Notes under the pieces: model-generated
What the model was told of the DNA's origin: nothing
Seen by the model: the letters and a program-made list of their open reading frames with translations, nothing else
Databases searched by the model: none
Made by a program: the position numbers and the translations under genes
Shown: piece after piece, positions 1-8,064 of the stretch
Numbering within the stretch: position 1 is the stretch's first letter
Layout: the number at the start of each line of letters is the position of its first letter
NCBI GenBank assembly: GCA_017427385.1
Contig: JAFRSW010000011.1
Location: 30,519 to 94,518 of the forward strand
Direction: 5' to 3'
From: Bacteroidales bacterium
GTDB taxonomy: Bacteria > Bacteroidota > Bacteroidia > Bacteroidales > UBA932
DNA length: 64,000 nucleotides

Positions 1-98
1 CTTTCTGCAAGGAGTGTAAGAGCATCGTCTGCACGCTTCTTCTCCCCTTCGTAGAGGGCGATAAGCCGCGTAATATATGATCTTACATCTTCCAGCAT
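1..98 (-). CDS. N-terminal fragment of a short coiled-coil-like protein, cut by window edge
   Basis: On the minus strand an ATG at 98 opens a frame that stays open to the window edge and begins MLEDVRSYITRLIALYEG, followed by charged, helix-favouring residues. I do not recognise the family; the heptad-like pattern suggests a coiled coil. A TACTTTTG -7 box lies upstream at 126-133, which supports this as a real gene start. The ATG at 103 is in another frame and meets a stop after six codons. The C-terminal part lies outside the window, so no function is proposed. Confidence 0.55.
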   Translation of the reverse strand, partial: MLEDVRSYITRLIALYEGEKKRADDALTLLAE

Positions 99-125
99 AG
101 CATTGGCGTTTTAGCCTACAGTGTA

Positions 126-133
126 CAAAAGTA
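126..133 (-). promoter_or_regulatory. -7 promoter element (TACTTTTG) for the partial gene at 1-98
   Basis: The minus strand reads TACTTTTG, a match to the Bacteroidota TAnnTTTG -7 consensus, about 27 bases before the ATG at 98. No convincing -33 TTTG was found. Confidence 0.5.
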
Positions 134-134
134 A

Positions 135-167
135 TAAAAAAAGCCGAAAATCGTCAAGATTTCGGCT
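135..167 (-). terminator. Rho-independent terminator of the CNNM gene, overlapping its 3' end
   Basis: On the minus strand AGCCGAAATC-TTGAC-GATTTTCGGCT forms a strong stem with one bulged T, followed directly by a run of seven T. The stop codon TGA (154-156) of the CNNM gene lies in the loop, so the ascending arm of the hairpin encodes the last residues of the protein (EPKS). Confidence 0.8.
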
Positions 168-1248
168 CATTATTGTCTGTCTGCTGCAAATTAACCTTCC
201 GGTAGCGTTTCTGGCGCTTTTTCCAGCGTTCCTTAGCATACTCCTGCATATCGCTCACTTCATCCATTTCGTCCATTATCTCAAGGCCGAAAATGGTTTC
301 AATGATATCTTCGAGCGTCAGGATGCCCTCGAAGCAGCCGTAATCGTCTATGATCAGGGCCATCTGCTCGCGGCTCTTCAGGAGTTTCTCCCAGATATCC
401 GCGAGGGAACTCTCCTCGTGGAAGAAGGAAATATCCCTCCTGAGTTCCTTAAGAGTCTTTCCGAACTTGTCTTCCGCCAGGTCTTCCAGGGCATCGTCGC
501 GGAGGATGTATCCGGTGATGTATTCGGGAGATTCGGCATAGACGGGGATACGGGAATGGTGCTCGAATTCGTCGGTTTCGAAGTACTCCTTGAGAGTCAT
601 GGACTCGGGAGCCACGGAGCATACCACGCGGGGCGTCATGGCTTCGTAGGCCTTGACGTTATCGAGTTTGATAATATTCTGGATAACCTTGTTCTCGCTG
701 CGGTCTATCACGCCCTCTTCCTCCCCCACATTGGCCATGGCGGATACTTCCTCGCGGCTGATGGAGGCCTCGTCTTCATCGGCGGAGAAACGGCTGCTGA
801 TGTAGCGTATCAGCACCACGAGCGGATACATTATCACCAGCAGGAAGGAGATGCCGCGGGTGGTGAAACCCATCAGGCTGCGGTACTTGGTGGTGCCTAT
901 GGTCTTGGGGATGATTTCCGAACATACAAGGATGAGAAGCGTAGTGAGGGCGCCCATCCAGCCCACCCAGGGGCTTCCGAAGGCCTTTGTGGTGAGCACG
1001 CCGACCAGAGATGCGCCGAAGGTGTTGGCTATGGTGTTCATGGCCAGGATGGCGGCAATCGGGCGGTCGATGTCGGTCTTGTACTTCTTGAAAAGAGTGG
1101 CAGGCTTGTATCCTTCTTCTTCCCTCATGCTTATATACGAAAGAGGCGTAGACATGAGAACGGCTTCCAGGATCGAACAAAGGAACGAGATACCCACGGT
1201 AAGGGCCAGGTCCAGAAGAAGCAGAAAAATATAGTTCGCCTGTGTCAT
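154..1248 (-). CDS. CNNM/HlyC-CorC family membrane protein with CBS pair
   Basis: A 364-residue protein of the DUF21 (CNNM) plus CBS family, often annotated as hemolysin-like or Mg/Co efflux. The N-terminal about 170 residues hold several hydrophobic helices, with the family-typical opening FLCSILEAVLMSTP and a later SEIIPKTIGT segment. From about residue 190 a CBS-type pair follows (ITGYILRDDAL, LIIDDYGCFEGILTLEDIIETI). The C-terminal CorC_HlyC domain common in longer relatives is missing or vestigial; the protein ends in a basic tail. I chose the ATG at 1248 over a TTG three codons upstream. A TATATTTG -7 box sits at 1263-1270. Likely an inner-membrane cation transporter or its regulator; the substrate cannot be told. 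Confidence 0.85.
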   Translation of the reverse strand: MTQANYIFLLLLDLALTVGISFLCSILEAVLMSTPLSYISMREEEGYKPATLFKKYKTDIDRPIAAILAMNTIANTFGASLVGVLTTKAFGSPWVGWMGALTTLLILVCSEIIPKTIGTTKYRSLMGFTTRGISFLLVIMYPLVVLIRYISSRFSADEDEASISREEVSAMANVGEEEGVIDRSENKVIQNIIKLDNVKAYEAMTPRVVCSVAPESMTLKEYFETDEFEHHSRIPVYAESPEYITGYILRDDALEDLAEDKFGKTLKELRRDISFFHEESSLADIWEKLLKSREQMALIIDDYGCFEGILTLEDIIETIFGLEIMDEMDEVSDMQEYAKERWKKRQKRYRKVNLQQTDNNEPKS

Positions 1249-1262
1249 AAGATTCAATCTTT

Positions 1263-1270
1263 CAAATATA
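1263..1270 (-). promoter_or_regulatory. -7 promoter element (TATATTTG) for the CNNM gene
   Basis: Minus-strand TATATTTG fits the TAnnTTTG consensus 14 bases before the ATG at 1248, implying a very short leader. Confidence 0.55.
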
Positions 1271-1362
1271 GCAAATATTTTTCATTCAGAGTGTATTAAT
1301 CCTCCTCATCCGGGTGAAGGCCCGGATGCACCGAGCGAACATTCCGCTAAAAAATCAGATGG

Positions 1363-1791
1363 TTACCGTTTTTTCTTCATTCGCGCACACTGTTTCTGCC
1401 AATCGCTTGGAGGCAAACCGTACTCGGAGTAGAATTGCTTCCGGAAGTTGCATTTGTCGGAGATTCCGACCTTTGCGGCTACATGGCTCAGTTTGCAGCC
1501 CGGGTTTTCGCAGATGATACGGCGGGCTTCTTCCAGGCGCAACTTTTTGCGGATGGTGCAGAAGCGTTCCCCAACCACACTTGTGAAGTAGAAAGAGAGC
1601 GCCTCCTCCGAAACACCGAATTCTTCTGCCACATCAGAGATGCTTATGTCCGGACAGCAATACTTTTTCTCCGCCACCCAAAGATGGAGCTTCCTTGCAA
1701 TCCTGGCATTCACGGAACGCTGAGAGGGTTCGGCTACCGTCGAATAACATCTCATCAGCATCCTGATCATAAAAGAAAAGACCTTCTTCAT
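1363..1791 (-). CDS. Small AraC-family DNA-binding protein
   Basis: A 142-residue protein consisting almost entirely of an AraC/XylS-type double helix-turn-helix. The first HTH is around residues 45-75 (ISDVAEEFGVSEEALSFYF). The second is around 90-130 (LSHVAAKVGISDKCNFRKQF), ending in the family-typical YGLPPSDWQ, a variant of the usual G.TP..YR. There is no ligand-binding domain, only a short N-terminal arm with FSFMIRMLMRC. I took the ATG at 1791; a TTG two codons upstream is also in frame. It is transcribed divergently from ffh. Targets unknown; it may be a remnant or a stand-alone HTH regulator. Confidence 0.8.
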   Translation of the reverse strand: MKKVFSFMIRMLMRCYSTVAEPSQRSVNARIARKLHLWVAEKKYCCPDISISDVAEEFGVSEEALSFYFTSVVGERFCTIRKKLRLEEARRIICENPGCKLSHVAAKVGISDKCNFRKQFYSEYGLPPSDWQKQCARMKKKR

Positions 1792-1840
1792 AAACAATAG
1801 TGCTTAAATGGTCACTATATAGATATTCGCTTTTTTTCCG

Positions 1841-1848
1841 TATTTTTG
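1841..1848 (+). promoter_or_regulatory. -7 promoter element (TATTTTTG) of ffh, seven bases before the ATG
   Basis: TATTTTTG matches the TAnnTTTG element and ends only seven bases before the ffh start codon, so transcription should begin at or next to the ATG. Confidence 0.6.
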
Positions 1849-1855
1849 CACCGCT

Positions 1856-3178
1856 ATGTTTGAAAATTTATCCGAAAGGCTGGAGAAATCCTTCAAGATT
1901 CTCAAAGGAGAAGGCAAGATTACCGAGGTTAACGTCGCAGAAACCCTGAAAGACGTTCGAAGGGCCCTTCTTGATGCCGACGTCAGTTATAAGGTCGCAA
2001 AAGAATTCTGCGACTCCGTCAAGACCAAAGCCATAGGCACAGGCGTGCTCACCGCGGTCAAGCCCCAGCAGATGATGGTCAAGATCGTCCACGACGAGAT
2101 GGCCGCTTTCATGGGCAGCGACGCCTCCGACATCAATGTCAAGGGGAATCCCGCCGTTGTGCTCGTCGCCGGCCTGAACGGTTCCGGTAAGACCACCTTC
2201 AGCGGCAAGCTGGCACTATATCTCAAGCGCAAGGGCATCAAGGTAATGCTCGCCGCGTGCGACACGTTCCGTCCCGCTGCAATAGAACAGCTGCGCACCC
2301 TTTCGGAGCAGATCCAGGTGCCCATGTTCAGCATCGACGGGGAGAAGGATCCCATCAAAGTGGCCAAAGCCGCCATCTCCCAGGGCGGACAGCAGGGCTA
2401 CAGCGTCATCATAGTCGATACCGCCGGCCGCCTCAGCGTCGACCAGGAACTCATGGACGAGATCCGTGCTATGAACGAGGCTGTGAAGCCCACCGAGAGC
2501 CTGTTCGTGGTTGATGCCATGACCGGTCAGGATGCGGTTGCATCGGCCCTGGCCTTCAACCAGGCCATAGACTACGACGGCGTGGTGCTCACCAAACTCG
2601 ACGGCGACACCCGCGGCGGTGCGGCCCTTTCCATCAAGGCCGTCACAGGCAAGCCCATCAAGTTCATCTCCACCGGAGAGAAGATGGAGGCGCTGGATGT
2701 CTTCCACCCTTCCCGCATGGCAGACCGCATCCTCGGCATGGGCGATGTCGTATCCCTCGTGGAGAAGGCCCAGCAGGCGGTAGACGAGAAGGAGATGCGC
2801 GAGACTCGCAAGAAACTCGCCCGCAACCAGTTCAACCTGAACGACTTCTACAACCAGATACAGCAGGTGCGCAAGATGGGAGACATCAAGGACCTGGCAT
2901 CCATGCTGCCCGGCGTCGGAAAGGCCATGAAGGATGTCGACATCGACAACGACAAGGCCTTCAAGAGCACCGAGGCCATATACCATTCCATGACTCCATA
3001 TGAGCGCGAGCATCCCGAGGCCATAAACGGAAGCCGCCGCCGCAGGATAGCTGCAGGCAGCGGTACTTCTGTCGAGGATGTAAACAAACTGCTCAAGCAG
3101 TTCGAAGGATCCCGCAAGATGATGAAGATGGCCGTGGACGGTTCCCTCGCCCAGCGGCTCAAGAACTTCAGGGGTTAG
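1856..3178 (+). CDS. ffh: Signal recognition particle protein Ffh
   Basis: SRP GTPase that binds 4.5S RNA and signal sequences and delivers nascent membrane proteins to FtsY. The 440 residues have the standard order: N domain, GTPase G domain and methionine-rich M domain. Visible G motifs are GLNGSGKTT, DTFRPAAIEQL, DTAGRL and TKLDGD. The M domain carries MLPGVGKAM and GSRRRRIAAGSG, the RNA-binding segment. Length is normal for the family. The -7 box ends seven bases before the ATG. The gene runs tail to tail into the 5'-nucleotidase gene, with stop codons overlapping at 3175-3178. Confidence 0.98.
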   Translation: MFENLSERLEKSFKILKGEGKITEVNVAETLKDVRRALLDADVSYKVAKEFCDSVKTKAIGTGVLTAVKPQQMMVKIVHDEMAAFMGSDASDINVKGNPAVVLVAGLNGSGKTTFSGKLALYLKRKGIKVMLAACDTFRPAAIEQLRTLSEQIQVPMFSIDGEKDPIKVAKAAISQGGQQGYSVIIVDTAGRLSVDQELMDEIRAMNEAVKPTESLFVVDAMTGQDAVASALAFNQAIDYDGVVLTKLDGDTRGGAALSIKAVTGKPIKFISTGEKMEALDVFHPSRMADRILGMGDVVSLVEKAQQAVDEKEMRETRKKLARNQFNLNDFYNQIQQVRKMGDIKDLASMLPGVGKAMKDVDIDNDKAFKSTEAIYHSMTPYEREHPEAINGSRRRRIAAGSGTSVEDVNKLLKQFEGSRKMMKMAVDGSLAQRLKNFRG

Positions 3179-4902
3179 AACAACAGTTTCAGATCCGCTT
3201 TAATACGTTCGTTCGCGAGTTCCTCGGGAATGAACTTCCATGAACCGTTCCTCTTTGCATCGTAGATGGCCGTGTTGTCTATCAGGCCGTATTCCTCTAT
3301 GAATTTATAGAGCAGTTCGCGAATCTCGGGATAGCGGTGCAGGATACGTTTGTCGAGGTCTTCTTCAGGAATGCCGGCGCCCTTGATCAGCATCCCTCCG
3401 GCACCGCTCGCGCGGTAGGATGTCATCGCCACGGTATAGTCGGCATCAGGGTCGAAGGCGCTTCCGTCTGCCATGCTCTCGATAGTTATCCTTTTTCCGA
3501 AAGGCTGCGTGATATCCACCGTATAGTTGATGCCTGCAGCAGAGTCGAAATTGTAGGTACGGTTGATGAATGACCATCCGCTCTGGTTGTTGCGGGGATC
3601 GTCCTGGTGAGAGATGTTCAGCACATGGTCCTTCCCCAGAGGCGCCAGCCATCCCCGGTATGAGTATTCCAGGTAGCCCTTTATCTCCTTGCCCTTAAGA
3701 CGCAGCGTATAAAGCTGATTTTCAAAGGGATAAATAGAGAACAGGTCGTTATAGACGAGCACACCGGCCTTGATGGTGCTGTTGTAGGTAAGCGGTGCAG
3801 CGAAGGATATGTCGGCACCCGACCCCTTCAGGCTCACGGTATGTATGAGGTTGACGTAATCACACATGCCGCTGTATGCATCCCTCGTGCGGAGGTCCAT
3901 CGCAAGAGCACCTATTTCTTTGGTAGAGAAGGTCTTCACCGTTTCGTATTCCTTCTGGAAAGTCTTCTTCATTACGGGATCGGTCTTGCGCTTGTCGATG
4001 CTGATAAGCCCTGCGGATATCTTCTTGCCAGCCATTTTACCATCCTTGAATGAAACAGTCAACTCACCGTGTCCCAGGAACTTAGCCCTGTTGCCAGTAT
4101 TGATCAGTGCCCTCTTCCCGTCACATATGATTACCTGTTTGTGATCGTGCGAACATACCACGAAATCTACGCCCTTCAGCGAATCATAAAGGTCCTTTCC
4201 CTGTGCTCCGATAGACTCTCCTTTGCCGTTTCCTGTTGCCGAATGAACCGATACTATTACCACGTCCGGCTTTTCTTTGGCAACTGCCATGTCCACATCT
4301 TCCTGTACCCTGGGGATCAGGCTTACGAAGTGCATGCCGCTCCAAAGGCTCTCATCCATCCAGGCAGGGTTGTGTGGATTGGTATAACCGAGCACAAGAA
4401 CCTTCATGCCGGCACGTTCGAACACCTTATATGTCTGGAAATAGGGTTTTCCATTATCGTTACGGATCGCATTTCCGGCAAGGAAAGGGATCCCGTGGCG
4501 TTTAAGCTCTTTGTTTACCCTGTCGTAGACAGCATGGCCAGTCTCGATATCGTGATTCCCCACAGTGACAGCATCGTATTTCATATATGCCATAAGACGG
4601 GTGAAAAGATGCTCGGACTTGGTGTCCACGTAATTATAGTAGTAGCTGGCATTGTCTCCCTGAAGGCAGTCTCCTGCATCGATCAGGAGCACATTCTCCT
4701 CGCCGACGGCGTTGCGGATACTGTCCACGTACCAATTGACAGCCAAAAGGCTTTCTCTTGTACCTTTGCCTACATAATCCGATGAGAACCAGCGCCCATG
4801 CACGTCGTTCGTGGTGAGCAGATGCAGGGTATGCTCCTCGTTCTTGGGAGTGCCGCACGCTGCCAGAAGCAGCAGGAAGGCAATATATATCAATCTTTTC
4901 AT
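3175..4902 (-). CDS. Bifunctional UDP-sugar hydrolase/5'-nucleotidase family lipoprotein
   Basis: A 575-residue secreted metallophosphoesterase of the UshA/5'-nucleotidase family. It starts with a lipoprotein signal (MKRLIYIAFLLLLAACG, Cys 16 as lipidation site). The N-terminal metallophosphatase domain shows the metal-binding blocks TTNDVHGRWF, IDAGDCLQGD and GNHDIE. From about residue 340 the C-terminal nucleotide-binding domain follows (FAAPLTYNSTIKAG, FPFEN-like YPFENQLY, and late ASGAGGML). Its ATG overlaps the stop of the upstream GH97 gene (ATGA, 4899-4902), so the two are probably one transcript. Likely role: hydrolysis of extracellular nucleotides or nucleotide sugars for phosphate and nucleoside salvage. 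The exact substrate is not readable. Confidence 0.92.
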   Translation of the reverse strand: MKRLIYIAFLLLLAACGTPKNEEHTLHLLTTNDVHGRWFSSDYVGKGTRESLLAVNWYVDSIRNAVGEENVLLIDAGDCLQGDNASYYYNYVDTKSEHLFTRLMAYMKYDAVTVGNHDIETGHAVYDRVNKELKRHGIPFLAGNAIRNDNGKPYFQTYKVFERAGMKVLVLGYTNPHNPAWMDESLWSGMHFVSLIPRVQEDVDMAVAKEKPDVVIVSVHSATGNGKGESIGAQGKDLYDSLKGVDFVVCSHDHKQVIICDGKRALINTGNRAKFLGHGELTVSFKDGKMAGKKISAGLISIDKRKTDPVMKKTFQKEYETVKTFSTKEIGALAMDLRTRDAYSGMCDYVNLIHTVSLKGSGADISFAAPLTYNSTIKAGVLVYNDLFSIYPFENQLYTLRLKGKEIKGYLEYSYRGWLAPLGKDHVLNISHQDDPRNNQSGWSFINRTYNFDSAAGINYTVDITQPFGKRITIESMADGSAFDPDADYTVAMTSYRASGAGGMLIKGAGIPEEDLDKRILHRYPEIRELLYKFIEEYGLIDNTAIYDAKRNGSWKFIPEELANERIKADLKLLF

Positions 4903-6854
4903 ATCTTATCTATGATCATTACGAATCCACCGCCCGGGGCAAGATGGATCTTCTCTTTACGGCCGGAGTCGATTCCGAACTCAGATACGGCGTAATCCTC
5001 ACCGACCGTGTCTGCATTCACTCCGTCCCTGAATATGCGGCAGCGCCATGCTCCTTCAGGAAGGAAGCTGAAATCGACATCAAGGTCCCTGGCATCCCAG
5101 TTGGTCATGCCCCCGACATAATATTTCCCATCCTTCTCGCGTAAAGTAAGCACATACTCCCCTATCCTTGCATCCAGGATGCTGGTGCGCTCGAAAACAG
5201 TGGGAATGGAAACTATCCAACGCGTGGTTTCATCTTCTTTCAGGTAATCCGACGGAGAGTCGCAGAGCATCTGCAGAGGAGCGTCGAAAACCACATAGCA
5301 GGCGAGCTGATGGGCGCGCGTGCCCATGCTCATGGGTTTACGGCTAATGGCGCGGAATTCCTTGCGTGTGGCGTTGCGGAGCGCGCCCGGAGTATAGTCC
5401 ATCTGGCCTGCGGCCTGACGGATAAAAGGAAGGATGACGTCGTTCCGGGGCATGTCGCAGCGGTCCGGGTTGCACCATTTCATGTTCTCGAGGCCGAAAA
5501 CTCCCTCGAAATTAAGCACATTGGGCCAAGTCCTGCTAAGCCCCACAGGCTTGAATATTCCGTGGAAATCCACCACGAGATTATACTTGGCAGCGGCTTC
5601 CGCATACATGTTGATGCGGTTCACCATGGCTGCCTCCTGGGAGTCGAAGAAATCTATCTTGAATCCGGCCACACCCATCTTGGAATAGTGCTCGAAGGCT
5701 TTTTCCGGCTTCAGACCAAGCACACCTTTCGATACCCACAGCAGCACCTTCACCCCCTTTTCGGCAGCATGTGCGCATATCTTCGGGATATCCATGGCAT
5801 CGATGGGCGTAAAGATATTCTTGTTCTTGTACCAACCGTCGTCGATGAGTATGTAGGGAATGCCATACCTGGCCGCAAAGTCTATATCGTAGAGGTATGT
5901 ATCGGTGTTGATTCCTGCCTTGAAGGCCACTCCGTGACGGTGGAAGTCGTTCCACCAGTCCCAGGTAGAAAGCCCTGGCTCTATCCAGGAAATATCATCG
6001 AGTTTGCAGGGTGTGGCGAGCTGGTAGACCATGTTATTGGTAGGAAGGGCCGTTTCATCCTTGCCATAAGCGATTACCCTCCAGGGGAAGGTCCTCGTGC
6101 CGGCTACCATGTTTATGTAGTCCAGATACTTGGCATCCTGTTCTCTGATGTTGTTCGGATATGGAGGGAATTCGGCCTCGAAGCCTTTTTCGGTGCTGCG
6201 GAGGAACATGCCGGGATAATCCCAGAGGTCGGATTCCATCAGCAGGAGCCGCCCCTTATCCCCCAGGTCTACATAAACCGGCATGAATGCGAGGCGTCCG
6301 TCCGCAACTGAAACGTCTCCCGCCTTCACATCAGCATACAGGTTCTCGAAGGAGGAGCGGTAGCGGTCGCCGTCGTTGCGTTTATGCACGTATGGCGCCA
6401 GCATATCGTATGGCTGGGTGAAATTGAATTCGGCGGTTTCGGAATATACCTTCCGGATGTCCGGACGATTGGTCACGAAACGGTATGCGACTCCATCGTC
6501 GTAGGCGCGGAGTTCCAGGGACCAGTCCCCTTTCATCTTGAGAGTCAGCCAATTATATGCCGCATCGAACTCGGCCTGACGGTAGAAGGGAGCCACTATA
6601 TGCTCGGAAACCGATCCTTTTCGCACCTTCACGACCTTCGGATCAGGGCCAAGAGTTCTCTCATCGATTGCCATCGAAACCGTGTTGTCCTTAAGCACGG
6701 TCTCCCCTTCAACCGAAAGCGACCATGCCGTCTTGTCCGTAACGGAAACGGTCAACTGCAACTTGCCGGAAGGGCTGCCCAGTTTGTAATCCTTTGCCGG
6801 GAGAGGCAGGAAAGCGACGGATGCTGCAATCAGCAAAAAGAGATACTTCTTCAT
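4899..6854 (-). CDS. Glycoside hydrolase family 97 (alpha-glucosidase/alpha-galactosidase type)
   Basis: A 651-residue exported enzyme (signal peptide MKKYLFLLIAASVAFLPLPAKD) of the Bacteroidota-rich GH97 family. The N-terminal beta-sandwich opens with LGSPSGKLQLTVSV. The central barrel contains GLSTWDWWND, YILIDDGWY and GFKIDFFDSQEA, then FHGIFKPVGLSRTWPN and a FEGVFGLENMKW block. The Asp in KIDFFD sits where retaining GH97 alpha-galactosidases carry their nucleophile, whereas SusB-type inverting enzymes use a pair of Glu; the retaining call is inference. First gene of a two-gene unit with the 5'-nucleotidase. A TATTTTTG box at 6872-6879 supplies the promoter. Confidence 0.93.
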   Translation of the reverse strand: MKKYLFLLIAASVAFLPLPAKDYKLGSPSGKLQLTVSVTDKTAWSLSVEGETVLKDNTVSMAIDERTLGPDPKVVKVRKGSVSEHIVAPFYRQAEFDAAYNWLTLKMKGDWSLELRAYDDGVAYRFVTNRPDIRKVYSETAEFNFTQPYDMLAPYVHKRNDGDRYRSSFENLYADVKAGDVSVADGRLAFMPVYVDLGDKGRLLLMESDLWDYPGMFLRSTEKGFEAEFPPYPNNIREQDAKYLDYINMVAGTRTFPWRVIAYGKDETALPTNNMVYQLATPCKLDDISWIEPGLSTWDWWNDFHRHGVAFKAGINTDTYLYDIDFAARYGIPYILIDDGWYKNKNIFTPIDAMDIPKICAHAAEKGVKVLLWVSKGVLGLKPEKAFEHYSKMGVAGFKIDFFDSQEAAMVNRINMYAEAAAKYNLVVDFHGIFKPVGLSRTWPNVLNFEGVFGLENMKWCNPDRCDMPRNDVILPFIRQAAGQMDYTPGALRNATRKEFRAISRKPMSMGTRAHQLACYVVFDAPLQMLCDSPSDYLKEDETTRWIVSIPTVFERTSILDARIGEYVLTLREKDGKYYVGGMTNWDARDLDVDFSFLPEGAWRCRIFRDGVNADTVGEDYAVSEFGIDSGRKEKIHLAPGGGFVMIIDKI

Positions 6855-6871
6855 ATAGTCATAAGATGTTA

Positions 6872-6879
6872 CAAAAATA
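6872..6879 (-). promoter_or_regulatory. -7 promoter element (TATTTTTG) for GH97 and nucleotidase genes
   Basis: Minus-strand TATTTTTG lies 17 bases before the GH97 ATG. It is back to back with the GSCFA promoter at 6892-6899, so the two divergent genes share a region of about 50 bases. Confidence 0.6.
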
Positions 6880-6891
6880 AAAAAAGAGTGT

Positions 6892-6899
6892 TACTTTTG
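6892..6899 (+). promoter_or_regulatory. -7 promoter element (TACTTTTG) of the GSCFA gene, four bases before the ATG
   Basis: TACTTTTG ends four bases before the start codon at 6904, predicting an essentially leaderless mRNA. Confidence 0.55.
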
Positions 6900-6903
6900 C
6901 AAT

Positions 6904-7638
6904 ATGACCAGGTACGATAAAGTATGCATTCTCGGCAGCTGCTTTGCAAACAGCATCGGGGAGAAACTGATTGAAGAAGGATACGATGTATGCCTCAATC
7001 CGTTCGGCACTCTCTACAATCCTGTTTCCATAGCCAATTCCATCGCCAGGCTCGACAGTGCAATACCCTTCCGTGCAGAAGAATGCGTGGAAATGGGTGC
7101 AAACGCCGGAAAGATTTGCTCCTGGTGGCATCACACATCCTTCGCCCGCGTGGATGCCATGGACTTCCTGGATAATGCAAACGCAGCCCTTGCGAAAGCA
7201 TCAGAGGCATGGAAAGAAAGCAATGTGGCTATAATAACGCTCGGCACCGCAAGGGTATGGAAACTGGTCAGCAGCGGAGAAGTAGTTTCCAACTGCCTCA
7301 AGCGCCCTGGCCGGGAATTCTCGCATGAAATGCTTTCCGTAGGGCAGGTTTCAGCCGTGCTGGGGAGCATTGTGCGGAAGCATCCTGAAAAGGAATTCAT
7401 CTTCACGGTCAGCCCCATACGTCACATGGGCGAAGGCGCGCATCTTAACACACTGAGCAAGGCCGCCCTTCATCTGGGCCTGGAACCCGTCCTCGGCGAT
7501 AGGGCATCATATTTCCCTGCATACGAGATACTTATCGACGAACTCAGGGATTATAAATACTTTGCGGCCGATGGTTCCCACCCTTCGCAAGAAGCAGTGG
7601 ACATCATTTGCGAACACTTCATGCAGACAATACGATAA
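6904..7638 (+). CDS. GSCFA domain protein
   Basis: A 244-residue protein named by its own motif: ILGSCFANSIGEKL at residues 9-22, followed by NPFGTLYNP, the WWHHTSFAR block, ITLGTARVW and TVSPIRHMGEGAHLN. Late residues YFPAYEIL and DGSHPSQEAVD complete the SGNH-hydrolase-like fold expected for GSCFA proteins; the true substrate is unknown. It is shorter than most relatives I know because the leading strand before the GSCFA motif is missing. The promoter position four bases before the ATG argues that this short start is real. No signal peptide, so cytoplasmic. A strong hairpin follows the stop codon. Confidence 0.9.
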   Translation: MTRYDKVCILGSCFANSIGEKLIEEGYDVCLNPFGTLYNPVSIANSIARLDSAIPFRAEECVEMGANAGKICSWWHHTSFARVDAMDFLDNANAALAKASEAWKESNVAIITLGTARVWKLVSSGEVVSNCLKRPGREFSHEMLSVGQVSAVLGSIVRKHPEKEFIFTVSPIRHMGEGAHLNTLSKAALHLGLEPVLGDRASYFPAYEILIDELRDYKYFAADGSHPSQEAVDIICEHFMQTIR

Positions 7639-7661
7639 AACCCCGCCTCCCGGCAGGGTTT
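7638..7661 (+). terminator. Hairpin terminator after the GSCFA gene
   Basis: AAACCC-C-GCC-TCCC-GGC-A-GGGTTT is a nine-pair stem with one C/A mismatch, starting on the last base of the stop codon. Only a short TAAAT follows rather than a long T run. The stem is near symmetric, so it could also slow transcription coming from the GntR side. Confidence 0.6.
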
Positions 7662-7713
7662 AAATCAAGTATAGTTTAGTTCGTGAATAGTTTTGTTAAC
7701 TGTTTATGGCTTG

Positions 7714-8061
7714 TTAGAATAACACCTTAATTATTTCTTCTTTGCTTATATCCAAAAGCCGTGCCTTTTCTGCAAATTGAGGCAAATCTTCTTTCAAAAA
7801 TTTTTCTTTTGCCTCTTTGCGTATGTTCTGAGCGGCATTTTCAGTAACAAAAAAACCAATTCCACGCTTGTTGTAGATTACCCCCTGGTCGGTGAGTGTT
7901 TCGTAAGTGCGGGCCACGGTATTCGGGTTCACCCCGATCTGGGCACCGAATTCGCGAACGGAGGGAATCCTGTCCTCCCCCTTCAACTCTCCCTGGAGTA
8001 TACGGTTGCAGATGCTGTCAGCTATCTGCAGGTAAATGGGTTTGTTGCTGTCGAATTCCAT
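7714..8061 (-). CDS. GntR-family regulator, YtrA subfamily
   Basis: A 115-residue repressor-type protein. The N-terminal winged helix opens with the subfamily signature FDSNKPIYLQIADSICNRI and continues IPSVREFGAQIGVNPNTVARTY. A short C-terminal helical dimerisation tail follows instead of an effector domain, as is usual for YtrA. It is the last gene of a three-gene operon after an ABC ATPase and its permease (three-base gap to the permease). YtrA proteins generally repress their own ABC-transporter operon, and an inverted repeat AGTGTA-N12-TACACT lies at the operon's start, so autoregulation is likely. The inducer (often a cell-wall-active compound in relatives) is unknown. Confidence 0.92.
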   Translation of the reverse strand: MEFDSNKPIYLQIADSICNRILQGELKGEDRIPSVREFGAQIGVNPNTVARTYETLTDQGVIYNKRGIGFFVTENAAQNIRKEAKEKFLKEDLPQFAEKARLLDISKEEIIKVLF

Positions 8062-8064
8062 GGC

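Noticed and set aside
1307-1328. Perfect eight-pair hairpin CATCCGGG/CCCGGATG downstream of the AraC gene
   Set aside because: No T run follows on either strand, so I do not call it a terminator; it may still influence mRNA ends.
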